64,000 nt of DNA from Mannheimia glucosida (GCF_046267875.1 NZ_CP176502.1:2108001-2172000), one strand, 5' to 3'; shown: positions 16,802-26,480, counted from the stretch's first letter. The notes: a model not told the origin generated them from the sequence alone. Numbers and translations: made by a program.

Positions 16802-19800
16802 CTATTCAAATTCCAGCTCAACCGAATGTTCACCAAGAAGTGCCTTTAATTCGCTGAACATTGTCTCATTTGGGCTGATTCGCCACTCTACTCCACCTTT
16901 AAGCAATACCCTACCTTCCGGGCTTTGGTAATAAAAATGTAGCGGTAAAGTGCCTTCTTTATGCGGGCTGATGATAGCGGTCATTTTTTTAATAAAATCT
17001 GCAGAAAGTTGCTCTTTGCTAATCGCTAACGCTAAACTTTTGGCAAATCGACCTCGAGCCTCATCAAGCGATAACACTTCGCGAGCTGACATTTTCAGCC
17101 CACCGCTGAAATCATCAAACTGTACCGAACCTGTTGCCACAATAATTTGGTCTTGTTGCATCAAATGCCCGAAATTTTCTAAGGCTTCCGAGAAAAGGGT
17201 AATGTCCAATTTACCCGAACGATCTTCAATAGTCGCAATCCCAATACGACTTCCTCGCTTGGTAACTGCCACTCGAGATGCCATAACAATCCCTGAAACC
17301 GTAGTCATTTGCCCTCGGAAAGTCGGCTGTAATTCGTTCAGTCGATTAGGAGCATAGTGGGATAATTCTTTGAGGAATCTACCAATCGGGTGTCCGCTCA
17401 AATACAGCCCGAGCGTGGCTCGCTCGCCATCTAAAATCACTTGCTCCGACCATTTTGGCGTATTGGCGTAAGCATTTTGCACTTCTTCCGGTGTCTCGGT
17501 AAGCACGCCAAACATATCGCTCTGCCCAAGTTCCTCCATTTTAGCGTGCTGATCTGAGGCTTTAAGAGCATCTTCCAAATTCTTCATCAAAGCAGCTCGG
17601 TGAGGGCCTAATTTGTCAAAAGCACCGGACATAATCAGGCTTTCAAAGGTGCGGCGGTTAATTTTTTTCAGATCAACCCGAGCGGTTAAATCAAATAGAT
17701 CTTTAAATTTCCCCTCTTTTTGGCGAGCTGCCAGAATTGCCTCAATCGGTCCTTCCCCAACGCCTTTAATCGCTCCTAACCCGTAAACAATTTCACCTTT
17801 TTCATTTACGCTAAAACGATGTTTACCGCTGTTTACATCGGGCGGCACAACGGTTAAGCCCATATTCATACACTCATCGTAGAACCCGACAATTTTATCG
17901 GTATTATCCATCTCTGAGGTCATTACCGCAGCCATAAATTCTGCGGGATAATGGGCTTTTAGCCAAAGTGTTTGGTAAGAAACCAACGCATAAGCTGCAG
18001 AGTGCGATTTATTAAAGCCGTAGCCGGCAAATTTTTCCACCAAGTCAAAAATTTGACCGGCAAGTTTGCCGTCGATCCCTTTAGCTTCCGCCCCTTTTTC
18101 AAACACTTCACGCTGTGCAGCCATTTCCTCCGGTTTCTTCTTACCCATTGCACGGCGGAGTAAGTCCGCTCCACCAAGTGTATAACCGGCAAGTTCTTGG
18201 GCAATTTGCATAACCTGTTCTTGGTAAACAATTACCCCATAAGTCGGCTCAAGAATCGGTTTTAAGCATTCGTGTTGGTATTGCGGATCAGGGTAAGAAA
18301 CCTCTTCTTTGCCGTGTTTACGGTCAATAAAGTTCTGCACCATACCTGATTCCAGCGGCCCCGGGCGGAATAGTGCCACCAATGCGATAATATCTTCAAA
18401 ACAGTCCGGCTTCAGACGAGAAATTAAGTCTTTCATTCCCCGTGATTCGAGCTGGAATACAGCCGTAGTTTTAGCTGCCAGCAACAGATCAAAGGATTTT
18501 TTATCATCAAGCGGAATGGTTTCAATCCGAATCGGCTCTTTGCCTTCACGAGCCAAGCGTTCGTTAATCATCTCCAACGCCCATTTGATGATGGTGAGCG
18601 TACGCAAGCCTAAGAAGTCAAACTTCACTAATCCTGCATATTCCACGTCATTTTTATCAAAATGGGTAACCGGATGTAAGCCTTCGCTATCGCAATAAAG
18701 CGGTGAAAAATCGGTAATCGCAGTTGGGGCAATTACCACCCCACCTGCGTGTTTACCGGCATTGCGAGTTACGCCTTCGAGCTTACGAGCCATATCAATA
18801 AGGTCTTTCACCTCTTCATCGGCTTCATATAGCTCAGGCAATTTTGGCTCAGCGGCAAAGGCTTTTTCAAGCGTCATTCCCGGATCGGGCGGAATGAGTT
18901 TGGAGATGCGGTCCACAAAGCTATAGGGGTGTCCAAGCACTCGCCCTACATCTCGAATGACCGCTTTTGCCGCCATCGTACCGAATGTGATAATTTGCGA
19001 TACTGCTTGTCGCCCGTAGGTTTCCGCAACGTGTTCAATCACACGGTCTCGCCCGTCCATACAGAAATCAACGTCAAAATCGGGCATTGAAACACGCTCA
19101 GGGTTAAGAAAACGCTCAAAAAGCAAATCAAATTCCAATGGGTCAAGATCGGTAATCTTCAACGCATAAGCCACCAATGAGCCTGCCCCTGAGCCACGCC
19201 CCGGTCCTACCGGAATATCATTATCTTTCGACCATTGGATAAACTCCATCACGATCAAAAAGTAACCCGGGAACCCCATTTGGTTGATCACATCTAATTC
19301 AACTTGCAATCTTTCATCATAAACCGACCGCTTGTTTGCCCTCTCTTCGGGATCAGGAAAGAGAAATGCCAATCGCTCTTCTAAGCCTTCTTTCGATTTT
19401 TTCACCAAAAAATCTTCGGTAGAAAGCTCACCGGTCGGGAAATTTGGCAGGAAATATTCCCCCAAACGAACAGTCACCGAGCAGCGTTTGGCAATTTCAA
19501 CCGTGTTTGCCAATGCACTCGGTAAATCGGCAAACAGCTTGCACATTTCCTCTTCAGTGCGGAAATATTGTTTCGGTGAGTACTTTTTCGGGCGTTTCGG
19601 GTCGTCTAGGGTGTAGCTGTCGTGAATGGCAACCCGAATTTCGTGTGCGTCAAAGTCATCTTCTTTCAAGAAGGCAACATCATTTACCGCCACCAGCGGA
19701 ATTGCATTTTTTTGTGAAAATTCGACCGCTTGTTTGATATAGCGTTCTTCGTCTGCCCGTCCGGTACGGCAAACGGAAAGGTAAAAATGATTCGGGTAAT

Positions 19801-20278
19801 ATTGCTGATAAAAAGCCAGTTTTTCTTCGGCTTCTTGTCGGTTTTCTTTGAGTAAGGCTTTACCCACATCGCCCATTCGCCCGCCAGAAAGAATGATGAT
19901 GCCTTCATTCAGCTCTGCTAACCATTCACGTTCCACCATCGGAAATTCCACATAGCCTTGCTGATAGGCTTTGGATAAAATTTGGGTAATATTATGGTAG
20001 CCTTTGTTGTTCTTCGCCAGTAATGTCAGCTCAAAATAATCTTCATTGCCGCTCTCGGTTCTAACATAAACATCCGCCCCGATAATCGGCTTAATCCCTG
20101 CTCCCAATGCTTCGCCATAGAATTTCACCAACCCGCAAAAGTTAGTAAAATCGGTCAAGCCCATCGCCACCATATTATTGGCAACCGCCGTTTTGACTAA
20201 CGATTTGACCTTGGCTAAACCATTAATCATTGAGAAATCACTGTGAACTTTTAAATGAACAAAACGACAATCTGACAT
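16802..20278 (-). CDS. dnaE: DNA polymerase III alpha subunit
   Basis: 1158 residues, standard for proteobacterial DnaE (E. coli 1160). PHP domain at 1-270 (begins VHLKVHSDFSMINGL). Polymerase palm with catalytic aspartates in PDFDVDFCMDGRDRVIEHV (about 400). Fingers and tandem helix-hairpin-helix follow, then an OB-fold (GQMTTVSGIVMASRV, near 985) and a C-terminal tau-binding region. Replicative polymerase without its own proofreading site. Contains at least two in-frame uptake sequences (19324-19333 and 19724-19733); the second encodes QAVEFSQ. Flanked by a terminator and a MITE-like repeat, so it is probably transcribed alone. Confidence 0.97.
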   Translation of the reverse strand: MSDCRFVHLKVHSDFSMINGLAKVKSLVKTAVANNMVAMGLTDFTNFCGLVKFYGEALGAGIKPIIGADVYVRTESGNEDYFELTLLAKNNKGYHNITQILSKAYQQGYVEFPMVEREWLAELNEGIIILSGGRMGDVGKALLKENRQEAEEKLAFYQQYYPNHFYLSVCRTGRADEERYIKQAVEFSQKNAIPLVAVNDVAFLKEDDFDAHEIRVAIHDSYTLDDPKRPKKYSPKQYFRTEEEMCKLFADLPSALANTVEIAKRCSVTVRLGEYFLPNFPTGELSTEDFLVKKSKEGLEERLAFLFPDPEERANKRSVYDERLQVELDVINQMGFPGYFLIVMEFIQWSKDNDIPVGPGRGSGAGSLVAYALKITDLDPLEFDLLFERFLNPERVSMPDFDVDFCMDGRDRVIEHVAETYGRQAVSQIITFGTMAAKAVIRDVGRVLGHPYSFVDRISKLIPPDPGMTLEKAFAAEPKLPELYEADEEVKDLIDMARKLEGVTRNAGKHAGGVVIAPTAITDFSPLYCDSEGLHPVTHFDKNDVEYAGLVKFDFLGLRTLTIIKWALEMINERLAREGKEPIRIETIPLDDKKSFDLLLAAKTTAVFQLESRGMKDLISRLKPDCFEDIIALVALFRPGPLESGMVQNFIDRKHGKEEVSYPDPQYQHECLKPILEPTYGVIVYQEQVMQIAQELAGYTLGGADLLRRAMGKKKPEEMAAQREVFEKGAEAKGIDGKLAGQIFDLVEKFAGYGFNKSHSAAYALVSYQTLWLKAHYPAEFMAAVMTSEMDNTDKIVGFYDECMNMGLTVVPPDVNSGKHRFSVNEKGEIVYGLGAIKGVGEGPIEAILAARQKEGKFKDLFDLTARVDLKKINRRTFESLIMSGAFDKLGPHRAALMKNLEDALKASDQHAKMEELGQSDMFGVLTETPEEVQNAYANTPKWSEQVILDGERATLGLYLSGHPIGRFLKELSHYAPNRLNELQPTFRGQMTTVSGIVMASRVAVTKRGSRIGIATIEDRSGKLDITLFSEALENFGHLMQQDQIIVATGSVQFDDFSGGLKMSAREVLSLDEARGRFAKSLALAISKEQLSADFIKKMTAIISPHKEGTLPLHFYYQSPEGRVLLKGGVEWRISPNETMFSELKALLGEHSVELEFE

Positions 20279-20302
20279 AGGAATATAATCTAAGTAAAGC
20301 AG

Positions 20303-20420
20303 TTCCCCTCTTTAGCAAAGAGGGGTTAGGGGAGATTTGGCAGAAATAATTTTACGCTCATAAGAAAATTAACATCGAAATCAAATCTCCCCCAGCCCCT
20401 CTTTATCTAAAGAGGGGAGT
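20303..20420. repeat. MITE-like palindromic repeat, copy 1
   Basis: About 118 bp of nearly perfect terminal inverted repeats. Each end is itself a hairpin (CCCCTCTTTAGCAAAGAGGGG on the left, CCCCTCTTTATCTAAAGAGGGG on the right), followed inward by TTAGGGGAGATTTG and its complement. The asymmetric core reads GGCAGAAAT...CTCATAAG. A second copy in the opposite orientation is at 35301-35416. No ORF inside. Sits between dnaE and lptG. Confidence 0.8.
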
Positions 20421-20425
20421 AAAAA

Positions 20426-21523
20426 TCAATCACGTTTTTTGCTTAACAGCCACCAAACGATGATCAAACATAGTAGGCTTGGAATTAATGCTCCGACCGG
20501 CACAGGTAACCAAGTGGCAATTAAGCTTAAGTTACCAAACACAATATTTGCTACATAGAACATAAAGCCGGCAACGATACCAATCACAATTTTCGCCCCC
20601 ATCGTACTGCTACGAAGTGGTCCGAAAATAAAGGAGATCGCAAGTAGCATCATCACCGCCATGGAGATTGGTTGGAATACTTTTCGCCAGAAAGTGATCT
20701 CAAAACGTTTTGGATCTTGTCCAGTGTCTTTTAAAAAACCGACATAATCCGCCAGCCCTGAAATCGAGAGCGATTCCGGTTTGAGTGAAACAATACCTAA
20801 CTTGCTTGGGGTTAAGCTGGTTTGCCAAACTTGATCGGGCTGTTTGGCTTGTTGGATCTGATTTTCTCCAACACTCGATTTTTCTACTTTAGAGAGTACC
20901 CAACCTTTCTCATCGCTGTAATTCGCCACCCCAGCTTTTAAGATAGATTGTAATTCACGCTTATTATCGCCTTCGCCAAATTCATAAACCAGTACATTAC
21001 TCAAACTTTTTTCGTTATTGATACGATTAATGTAGATAAACGAATTACCATCTTTTGCCCAAAATCCGTCTTTTGTGGCAAGCATTGAGCCACCACTTTG
21101 AGCAATCGAACGCATATTACGGGCAAATTGTTCGGTTTGTGGTACGCCCCATTCGCCGATAATCATCGTGAAGATAACCAATGGTAAGGCGGTTTTCATT
21201 ACCGCTAAGCCAATGCGGAAACGGGAAAAACCGGAGGCTTGCATCACCACCAATTCACTGCGGCTCGCTAGATTGCCTAAGCCGAGTAATGAGCCAAGTA
21301 AAGCTGCAATCGGGAAAAAGGTTTCGACATCTCGTGGAATAGTTAAAAAAGTATAGTATGCCGCTTTTAAGCCATCGTAAGAGCCACGTCCTACATCACG
21401 AAACTCTTCCACAAATTTAATAATCGCCCCAAGCCCAATCAACATAAACAGGGTTAAAAAAATCGCGGATAAAATCGTTTTGCCGATATAGCGTTCTAAA
21501 ATATTCATTGAGAAAAATTGCAT
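20426..21523 (-). CDS. lptG: LPS export ABC permease LptG
   Basis: 365-residue inner-membrane subunit of the LptB2FGC extractor that pulls LPS from the inner membrane. Three helices at each end flank a periplasmic beta-jellyroll (about 130-260). ILERYIGKTILSAIF matches the start of E. coli LptG, and the coupling segment SELVVMQASGFSRF lies at about 89-102. Its ATG overlaps the lptF stop by one base (TAATG). It ends just before a MITE-like repeat. Confidence 0.95.
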   Translation of the reverse strand: MQFFSMNILERYIGKTILSAIFLTLFMLIGLGAIIKFVEEFRDVGRGSYDGLKAAYYTFLTIPRDVETFFPIAALLGSLLGLGNLASRSELVVMQASGFSRFRIGLAVMKTALPLVIFTMIIGEWGVPQTEQFARNMRSIAQSGGSMLATKDGFWAKDGNSFIYINRINNEKSLSNVLVYEFGEGDNKRELQSILKAGVANYSDEKGWVLSKVEKSSVGENQIQQAKQPDQVWQTSLTPSKLGIVSLKPESLSISGLADYVGFLKDTGQDPKRFEITFWRKVFQPISMAVMMLLAISFIFGPLRSSTMGAKIVIGIVAGFMFYVANIVFGNLSLIATWLPVPVGALIPSLLCLIIVWWLLSKKRD

Positions 21524-22632
21524 TATGCCACCGCCTTATTGGTTAATTTTTTCCCACCAAATTGATAGCGTAACTTAGACATAAATTTACTATCCCACGC
21601 ATTTAAAATAATACCTAAAGCTAAGAAGGCAACTGACACCAACGGCATTAACACTTCCGCATTCAACTTGCCTGATGCCCCTGACGATTTTAGCGAGCTT
21701 TGGAGTAAAAAGTAAATCAAATATAACAATAACGCCGGTAGTAGTTTGGCAAAACGTCCTTGACGAGGGTTTACACTACTCATCGGCACCGCCAATAACG
21801 CCATTAACGGCACGGCTAAAATTAAGGCTAGTCGCCAATGAAGCTCGGCTTTTGCTTCAGGCGTTTTGGTTTCGATTAACTTTTTGAAATCGGCTCGTTG
21901 CACCAATTTCTCATCAGACTCAACGTCTTGGTAGCCTAAATAAGCAGAATAATTCTCAAAATGCGAAATACGGAAATCGGCACTTTGTGGTGTGCCTTCA
22001 AAACGCTTGCTCTCCGCCAAGGTTAAGACTTGATCGCCATTTGGCAAACCTTGCAGCGTGCCGGATTCAGCAACCACCACAGAAGGTTTGTTTTTCTTCT
22101 GCTGTTCCGGCTGGAAAACGTAAATATCATTTAGGCTGTTATTTTCAATTTTATCAATAAATAACACATAGCCACCGGCAGACATAAATTGTCCGGCTGA
22201 AAGAGCCGCAAAACGTGGATTGGCTTTCGCTTCCGCTAACATTTCACTCTGTTTATTAATTGCCCAAGGCGTAAGCCAAAACACGTTATAAACCGCTAAT
22301 GCAGTGGTAAAAATCGAGAGAAACATCGCCACTTTAACCAATAGCCCTTGCCCGATACCACAAGCCCGCATTACGGTAATTTCACTTTCGGCATAAAACC
22401 GCCCGAGGGTTAATAACAAGGCGATAAACAGCGAAAGCGGCAGCATTAATTGTGCCATTGTCGGCATACCTAAGCCTAATAGGCTCACCACTAAATCTGC
22501 CGGCACTTTACCACTCACAGCAGAGCTTAGAACACGCACTAATTGCTGACAAAAAAAGATCAGCAATAAGATAAACAATATCGCTAATTGGCTTTTAAAT
22601 ATCTCTTTGGTTAAATATCGGCTTAAGATCAC
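21523..22632 (-). CDS. lptF: LPS export ABC permease LptF
   Basis: 369 residues with the same 3+3 transmembrane layout and central periplasmic jellyroll as LptG. The coupling helix SEITVMRACGIGQG (about 83-96) faces LptB. Starts at ATG 22632. The 173-bp gap upstream carries an uptake sequence and the terminator of the next minus-strand gene. In E. coli lptF is directly divergent from pepA; here a third gene lies between them. Confidence 0.95.
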   Translation of the reverse strand: MILSRYLTKEIFKSQLAILFILLLIFFCQQLVRVLSSAVSGKVPADLVVSLLGLGMPTMAQLMLPLSLFIALLLTLGRFYAESEITVMRACGIGQGLLVKVAMFLSIFTTALAVYNVFWLTPWAINKQSEMLAEAKANPRFAALSAGQFMSAGGYVLFIDKIENNSLNDIYVFQPEQQKKNKPSVVVAESGTLQGLPNGDQVLTLAESKRFEGTPQSADFRISHFENYSAYLGYQDVESDEKLVQRADFKKLIETKTPEAKAELHWRLALILAVPLMALLAVPMSSVNPRQGRFAKLLPALLLYLIYFLLQSSLKSSGASGKLNAEVLMPLVSVAFLALGIILNAWDSKFMSKLRYQFGGKKLTNKAVA

Positions 22633-22674
22633 GTTTTTTCTCTATAACATTTACAAATCTGAATACCGCTAAAC

Positions 22675-22716
22675 ACAAGCGGTCTATTTTTGTTAATTTT
22701 TTGCAAAGAGCGCAAA
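22675..22716. repeat. Intergenic DNA uptake sequence upstream of lptF
   Basis: ACAAGCGGTC at 22675-22684, followed by TATTTTTGTTAATTTTTTGCAAA. This is a full-length example of the extended Apl-type uptake consensus, with the T/A-rich downstream part intact. Confidence 0.75.
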
Positions 22717-22779
22717 ATAACTTATTCGAATCGCTAATAATACCTTTTTCATACAAAAAAATCACCTATAGAAAATATC

Positions 22780-22800
22780 ACGCACGGCAAAACCGTGCGT
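22780..22800 (-). terminator. Terminator of the DotD-like gene
   Basis: ACGCACGG and CCGTGCGT pair around a loop of about 5 nt, 5 bp beyond the stop at 22806. On the minus strand it is followed by GATATTTTC. Confidence 0.7.
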
Positions 22801-22805
22801 AAGTA

Positions 22806-23606
22806 TTATTGTTTTTTCGATTTTTTCGATGATGTTGCTTTATGAGCTTCAAGAATTAATTTCTTACCTTGGCTATCTTCAATTTCAATCTTAGGAGGTG
22901 CTTCCGTATTTTGATGAAGGATAGCTATAATATTTTCACCTTGTGCAATATCTTCAAAGTTTCCTTTCACACGTAACTTAGCCGCCTCAACACTAGTGTC
23001 AAATACTAAGAATGTACCTAATGCGGTAACTCTAATATTTTTAAGCCCTATATTGTCCTTCGTTACCGTTTTATATTGAGGTGCTTTTTTCCCTTTTGCA
23101 GCCATAATCTTCTCTTGATTAGTCGCAATATTAAGAATATTTTGAACTTTAGTCGCTTCTGCTGTAGATTGTGCCTGTTCTGTTAAATTTGGTTCTCCAT
23201 CAAAAATAACATCCCCAACAAATTGCACCTCTTTAGGCTCATTTTGCAATAATGGTGCAACGTCTTTAGCTGAAACAACCAAAAATAACCGTTCACCTAT
23301 TTTTTCAAAACGGACATCAATATTGGTTAATTGTGATTCAATTTGTTCATTAATTGTCTTGATCGCAGTTTCTGTCTCATTTTGAAGCGATATTTTACGT
23401 GTAATATCAACATCATAAGTAATAAAACCAACTTTTAAACGTTGTGATAACTGCTGAAGTAAATTGCCCACATTTCCATCATAAGAAAGACGTAACTTTG
23501 CCTGCTCATAGCGACTAATTTGAGCATCATCATTAGCGAAAATAGTGTTTTGAGTCCCTAAGCCGATTAGACCAACAACAAACGTTTTGCCCCAAAAGCG
23601 CATCAT
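22806..23606 (-). CDS. Secreted protein with DotD-like N-terminal domain, function unknown
   Basis: 266 residues from ATG 23606, chosen because GGAG lies 8 bp before it; an upstream TTG at 23618 overlaps that site. A signal peptide ends near IFA-NDDAQ. About residues 35-110 of the precursor (LSYDGNVGNLLQQLSQRLKVGF, then SLQNETETAIKTINEQIESQLT) resemble the DotD/TraH or secretin-N0 type fold found in secretion complexes. The middle is low-complexity. About 185-225 (KNIRVTALGTFLVFDTS) may be a second small domain, and the tail is Lys-rich (KKSKKQ). No lipobox and no secretion-system genes nearby. Lies between lptFG and pepA as a single gene with its own terminator. The domain assignment is from memory, not a search. 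Confidence 0.65.
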   Translation of the reverse strand: MMRFWGKTFVVGLIGLGTQNTIFANDDAQISRYEQAKLRLSYDGNVGNLLQQLSQRLKVGFITYDVDITRKISLQNETETAIKTINEQIESQLTNIDVRFEKIGERLFLVVSAKDVAPLLQNEPKEVQFVGDVIFDGEPNLTEQAQSTAEATKVQNILNIATNQEKIMAAKGKKAPQYKTVTKDNIGLKNIRVTALGTFLVFDTSVEAAKLRVKGNFEDIAQGENIIAILHQNTEAPPKIEIEDSQGKKLILEAHKATSSKKSKKQ

Positions 23607-23754
23607 TTTTATCTCCAATTATTCTCTTAAATCTAAAAAACTCTTTTAGTATTTTAGTATAAAGTAAGCAAACTAAAAGAAAAACCAGTAAAATTATCTA
23701 TACGACCGCAAAAACATTCAATATTTGCAAATAAAAAGTAAATTATTTTAAATA

Positions 23755-23768
23755 ATGATTTACATCAG
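23755..23768. promoter_or_regulatory. Possible FNR/CRP-type site in the pepA upstream region
   Basis: ATGATTTACATCAG contains the palindromic core TGAT-N4-ATCA of an FNR box, with both outermost bases off consensus. It lies 80-93 bp before pepA and about 150 bp before the DotD-like gene. No well-spaced -10 fits a class II site, so the target is unclear. Confidence 0.3.
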
Positions 23769-23847
23769 GGTATATCTATATTTTACTTATCATTGATGAT
23801 TATGTTGGCATTATAAAATCTGTAGCAATAAAAATTAAGGAGGAAAA

Positions 23848-25344
23848 ATGGAATTTAGTGTCAAAAACGGCAGTGTTGAGAAACAAAGAACCGCCTGTTT
23901 GGTTGTTGGTGTCTATGAACCCCGCCGATTATGTTCTGCCGCAGAACAGCTTGATAAATTAAGTAACGGCTATATCAGCACATTACTGAGAAGAGGAGAT
24001 TTAGAAGGCAAAGCAGGGCAAACCTTACTCTTGCATAATGTGCCGAATGTACTCGCTGATCGAGTATTATTAGTCGGCTGTGGAAAAGAGCGTGAATTAA
24101 CTGAACGCCAATACAAACAAATTATTCAAAAAAGTGTACAAACTATTAATGAAACCGGCTCAATGGAAGCTGTCAGCTTTTTAACCGAACTGCACGTTAA
24201 AGGTAGAACACCTTATTGGAATGTGCGATTTGCGGTAGAGGCAATCCAAGAACAACTATATGCCTATAACGATTTCAAAAGCATCAAACCTGAAGTTCGC
24301 CGTGAATTACGCCGTGTGATTTTTAATGTCGCACACCGTAAAGATCTTCCTGATGCCGAACGAGCTTTAGAACACGGAAAAGCCGTAGCATTTGGAATCA
24401 GCCACGCTAAAAATGTAGCAAATTGTCCGCCTAATGTGTGTAATCCTCGCTATTTAGCCGAATTGGCTAAGGGTTTAGCCTCCGACTATCCTGCCATTTC
24501 AACTACCATTATTGATGAAAAACAGATGGCAGAATTGGGAATGAATGCTTACTTAGCGGTTTCCAGAGCCTCTGAAAATGAGGCCTTTCTTTCAGTGATT
24601 GAATATAAAGGCAACCCGAATGCTGAGGCGAAGCCGATTATCTTAGTCGGCAAAGGAATGACCTTTGACTCTGGCGGTTTATCCATTAAACCTGCGGAGG
24701 CGATGGACGAAATGAAATACGATATGTGCGGAGCTGCTACTGTTTACGGTACAATCAAAGCAATTGCCGAGATGAAATTACCACTCAATGTTATCGGCTT
24801 ACTCGCCGGCTGTGAAAATGCGGTTGATGGCAAAGCCTATCGACCGGGGGATATTCTCACTACAATGTCTGGTTTAACCGTTGAGGTACTCAACACCGAT
24901 GCAGAAGGACGTTTAGTGCTATGTGATGCTCTCAGCTATGTAGAACGTTTTGAACCGGAATTAGTGATTGATATTGCTACCCTAACTGGTGCTTGCATGA
25001 TTGCCTTAGGTAATCATAACAGCGGGCTGATATCACCTCATAACGGTTTAGCAAACGAACTCTTAGCTGCCGCAGAGCAAGCCGATGACAAAGCGTGGCG
25101 TTTACCTTTAGGGGAAGAATATCAAGAACAGTTAAAATCTAACTTTGCTGATCTTGCTAATATCGGCGGACGTTTAGGCGGAGCCTGTACTGCCGGTCAA
25201 TTCCTCTCTAACTTTACCAAGAAATATACTTGGGCACATTTAGATATTGCCGGCACGGCTTGGAAATCTGGGGCAGCCAAAGGGGCGACCGGCAGACCGG
25301 TATCCTTACTAACACAATTTTTGATCAATAAAGCCCACGTCTAA
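23848..25344 (+). CDS. pepA: Leucyl aminopeptidase (cytosol aminopeptidase, M17)
   Basis: 498 residues, family length. The C-terminal catalytic domain shows the two-metal site: KGMTFDSGG (about 268-276) with the active-site Lys and Asp, MKYDMCGAA, and NTDAEGRLVLCDAL (about 350-363). Hexameric cytoplasmic enzyme. In E. coli it is also a DNA-binding architectural factor (carAB, cer recombination). Very strong ribosome site AAGGAGG before ATG 23848. Followed by a long stem terminator. Confidence 0.96.
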   Translation: MEFSVKNGSVEKQRTACLVVGVYEPRRLCSAAEQLDKLSNGYISTLLRRGDLEGKAGQTLLLHNVPNVLADRVLLVGCGKERELTERQYKQIIQKSVQTINETGSMEAVSFLTELHVKGRTPYWNVRFAVEAIQEQLYAYNDFKSIKPEVRRELRRVIFNVAHRKDLPDAERALEHGKAVAFGISHAKNVANCPPNVCNPRYLAELAKGLASDYPAISTTIIDEKQMAELGMNAYLAVSRASENEAFLSVIEYKGNPNAEAKPIILVGKGMTFDSGGLSIKPAEAMDEMKYDMCGAATVYGTIKAIAEMKLPLNVIGLLAGCENAVDGKAYRPGDILTTMSGLTVEVLNTDAEGRLVLCDALSYVERFEPELVIDIATLTGACMIALGNHNSGLISPHNGLANELLAAAEQADDKAWRLPLGEEYQEQLKSNFADLANIGGRLGGACTAGQFLSNFTKKYTWAHLDIAGTAWKSGAAKGATGRPVSLLTQFLINKAHV

Positions 25345-25355
25345 CCCTCACAAGA

Positions 25356-25396
25356 GGTCTGATTTTATCGAGTTTTTGCAAAAATAAAATCAGACC
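25356..25396. terminator. Terminator after pepA
   Basis: GGTCTGATTTTAT and ATAAAATCAGACC are a perfect 13-bp inverted repeat around a loop containing TTTTTGCAAAA. The length and symmetry are unusual. Uptake-like TTTTTGCAAAA sits in the loop. Confidence 0.6.
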
Positions 25397-25469
25397 GATC
25401 CTCTTCATACGACCCTATATTCTTTTTAGTTATATCAAATAAATTCCAGCTACTAGAAAAGCGATTAAA

Positions 25470-25504
25470 AATAAGTATGATAAATCCCAATCTCAATACT
25501 TATT
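25470..25504 (+). promoter_or_regulatory. Inverted repeat abutting the cysK ribosome site
   Basis: AATAAGTAT (25470-25478) and ATACTTATT (25496-25504) form a perfect 9-bp dyad separated by 17 bp. The right arm runs straight into AAGGAATATCACTATG, the cysK ribosome site and start. Could be a leader hairpin or an operator. No known motif was recognised. Confidence 0.4.
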
Positions 25505-25517
25505 AAGGAATATCACT

Positions 25518-26465
25518 ATGACTATCTATGCAGACAACTCATACTCTATCGGCAATACCCCACTGGTGCGTTTAAAGAATTTTGGCAACGGCAATATTGT
25601 GGTGAAAGTGGAAGGTCGTAACCCGAGCTTTAGCGTGAAATGCCGTATTGGAGCCAATATGGTTTGGCAGGCAGAGAAAGACGGTATTCTCACCAAAGAC
25701 AAAGAAATTGTAGATGCTACCAGTGGTAACACCGGTATTGCCCTTGCTTATGTGGCAGCCGCTCGTGGGTATAAATTAACTTTAACGATGCCTGAAACGA
25801 TGAGTACCGAGCGTAAACGCTTATTGCGTGGCTTAGGGGTAAATTTAGTATTAACCGAAGGGGCAAAAGGAATGAAAGGAGCGATTGCGAAAGCCGAAGA
25901 AATCGCGGCTTCCGACCCAGATCGCTATGTTACCTTAAAACAGTTTGAAAACCCGGCAAACCCGGCAATCCACCAACAAACTACCGGCCCTGAAATTTGG
26001 GAAGCAACTGAAGGTAAAATTGATGTATTAGTAGCAGGCGTAGGAACAGGTGGTACTATTACCGGTGTTTCCCGTGCAATTAAGCAAGATAAAGGCAAGC
26101 AAATTATTTCAATGGCGGTAGAACCGAGTGAATCGCCGGTCATTACGCAAACTTTAAACGGTGAAGAAGTCAAACCGGGCCCGCACAAAATTCAAGGTAT
26201 TGGAGCTGGTTTTATTCCAAAAAACTTAGATTTATCACTGATTGACCGTGTTGAACAAGTTTCAAGCGAAGAAGCGATTACAACCGCACGCCGTTTAATG
26301 GCAGAAGAAGGGATTTTAGGCGGTATTTCATCAGGAGCAGCCGTTGCCGCAGCAGATCGCATCGCTAAATTACCGGAATTTGCCGATAAATTAATTGTAG
26401 TAATTCTGCCTTCAGCCTCAGAGCGTTATTTAAGTACGCTACTATTTGAAGGGATTGAAGCGTAA
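25518..26465 (+). CDS. cysK: Cysteine synthase (O-acetylserine sulfhydrylase A)
   Basis: 315-residue PLP enzyme making cysteine from O-acetylserine and sulfide. Schiff-base lysine K41 lies in PSFSVKCRIG, the substrate-binding TSGNTG at 68-73, and the PLP-phosphate loop GVGTGGTITG at about 175-184. Length and the SVKCRIG variant fit CysK (usual SVKDRIG), as seen in E. coli-type enzymes. Single gene with a strong terminator. Confidence 0.95.
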   Translation: MTIYADNSYSIGNTPLVRLKNFGNGNIVVKVEGRNPSFSVKCRIGANMVWQAEKDGILTKDKEIVDATSGNTGIALAYVAAARGYKLTLTMPETMSTERKRLLRGLGVNLVLTEGAKGMKGAIAKAEEIAASDPDRYVTLKQFENPANPAIHQQTTGPEIWEATEGKIDVLVAGVGTGGTITGVSRAIKQDKGKQIISMAVEPSESPVITQTLNGEEVKPGPHKIQGIGAGFIPKNLDLSLIDRVEQVSSEEAITTARRLMAEEGILGGISSGAAVAAADRIAKLPEFADKLIVVILPSASERYLSTLLFEGIEA

Positions 26466-26480
26466 TATTAAATTAATATA

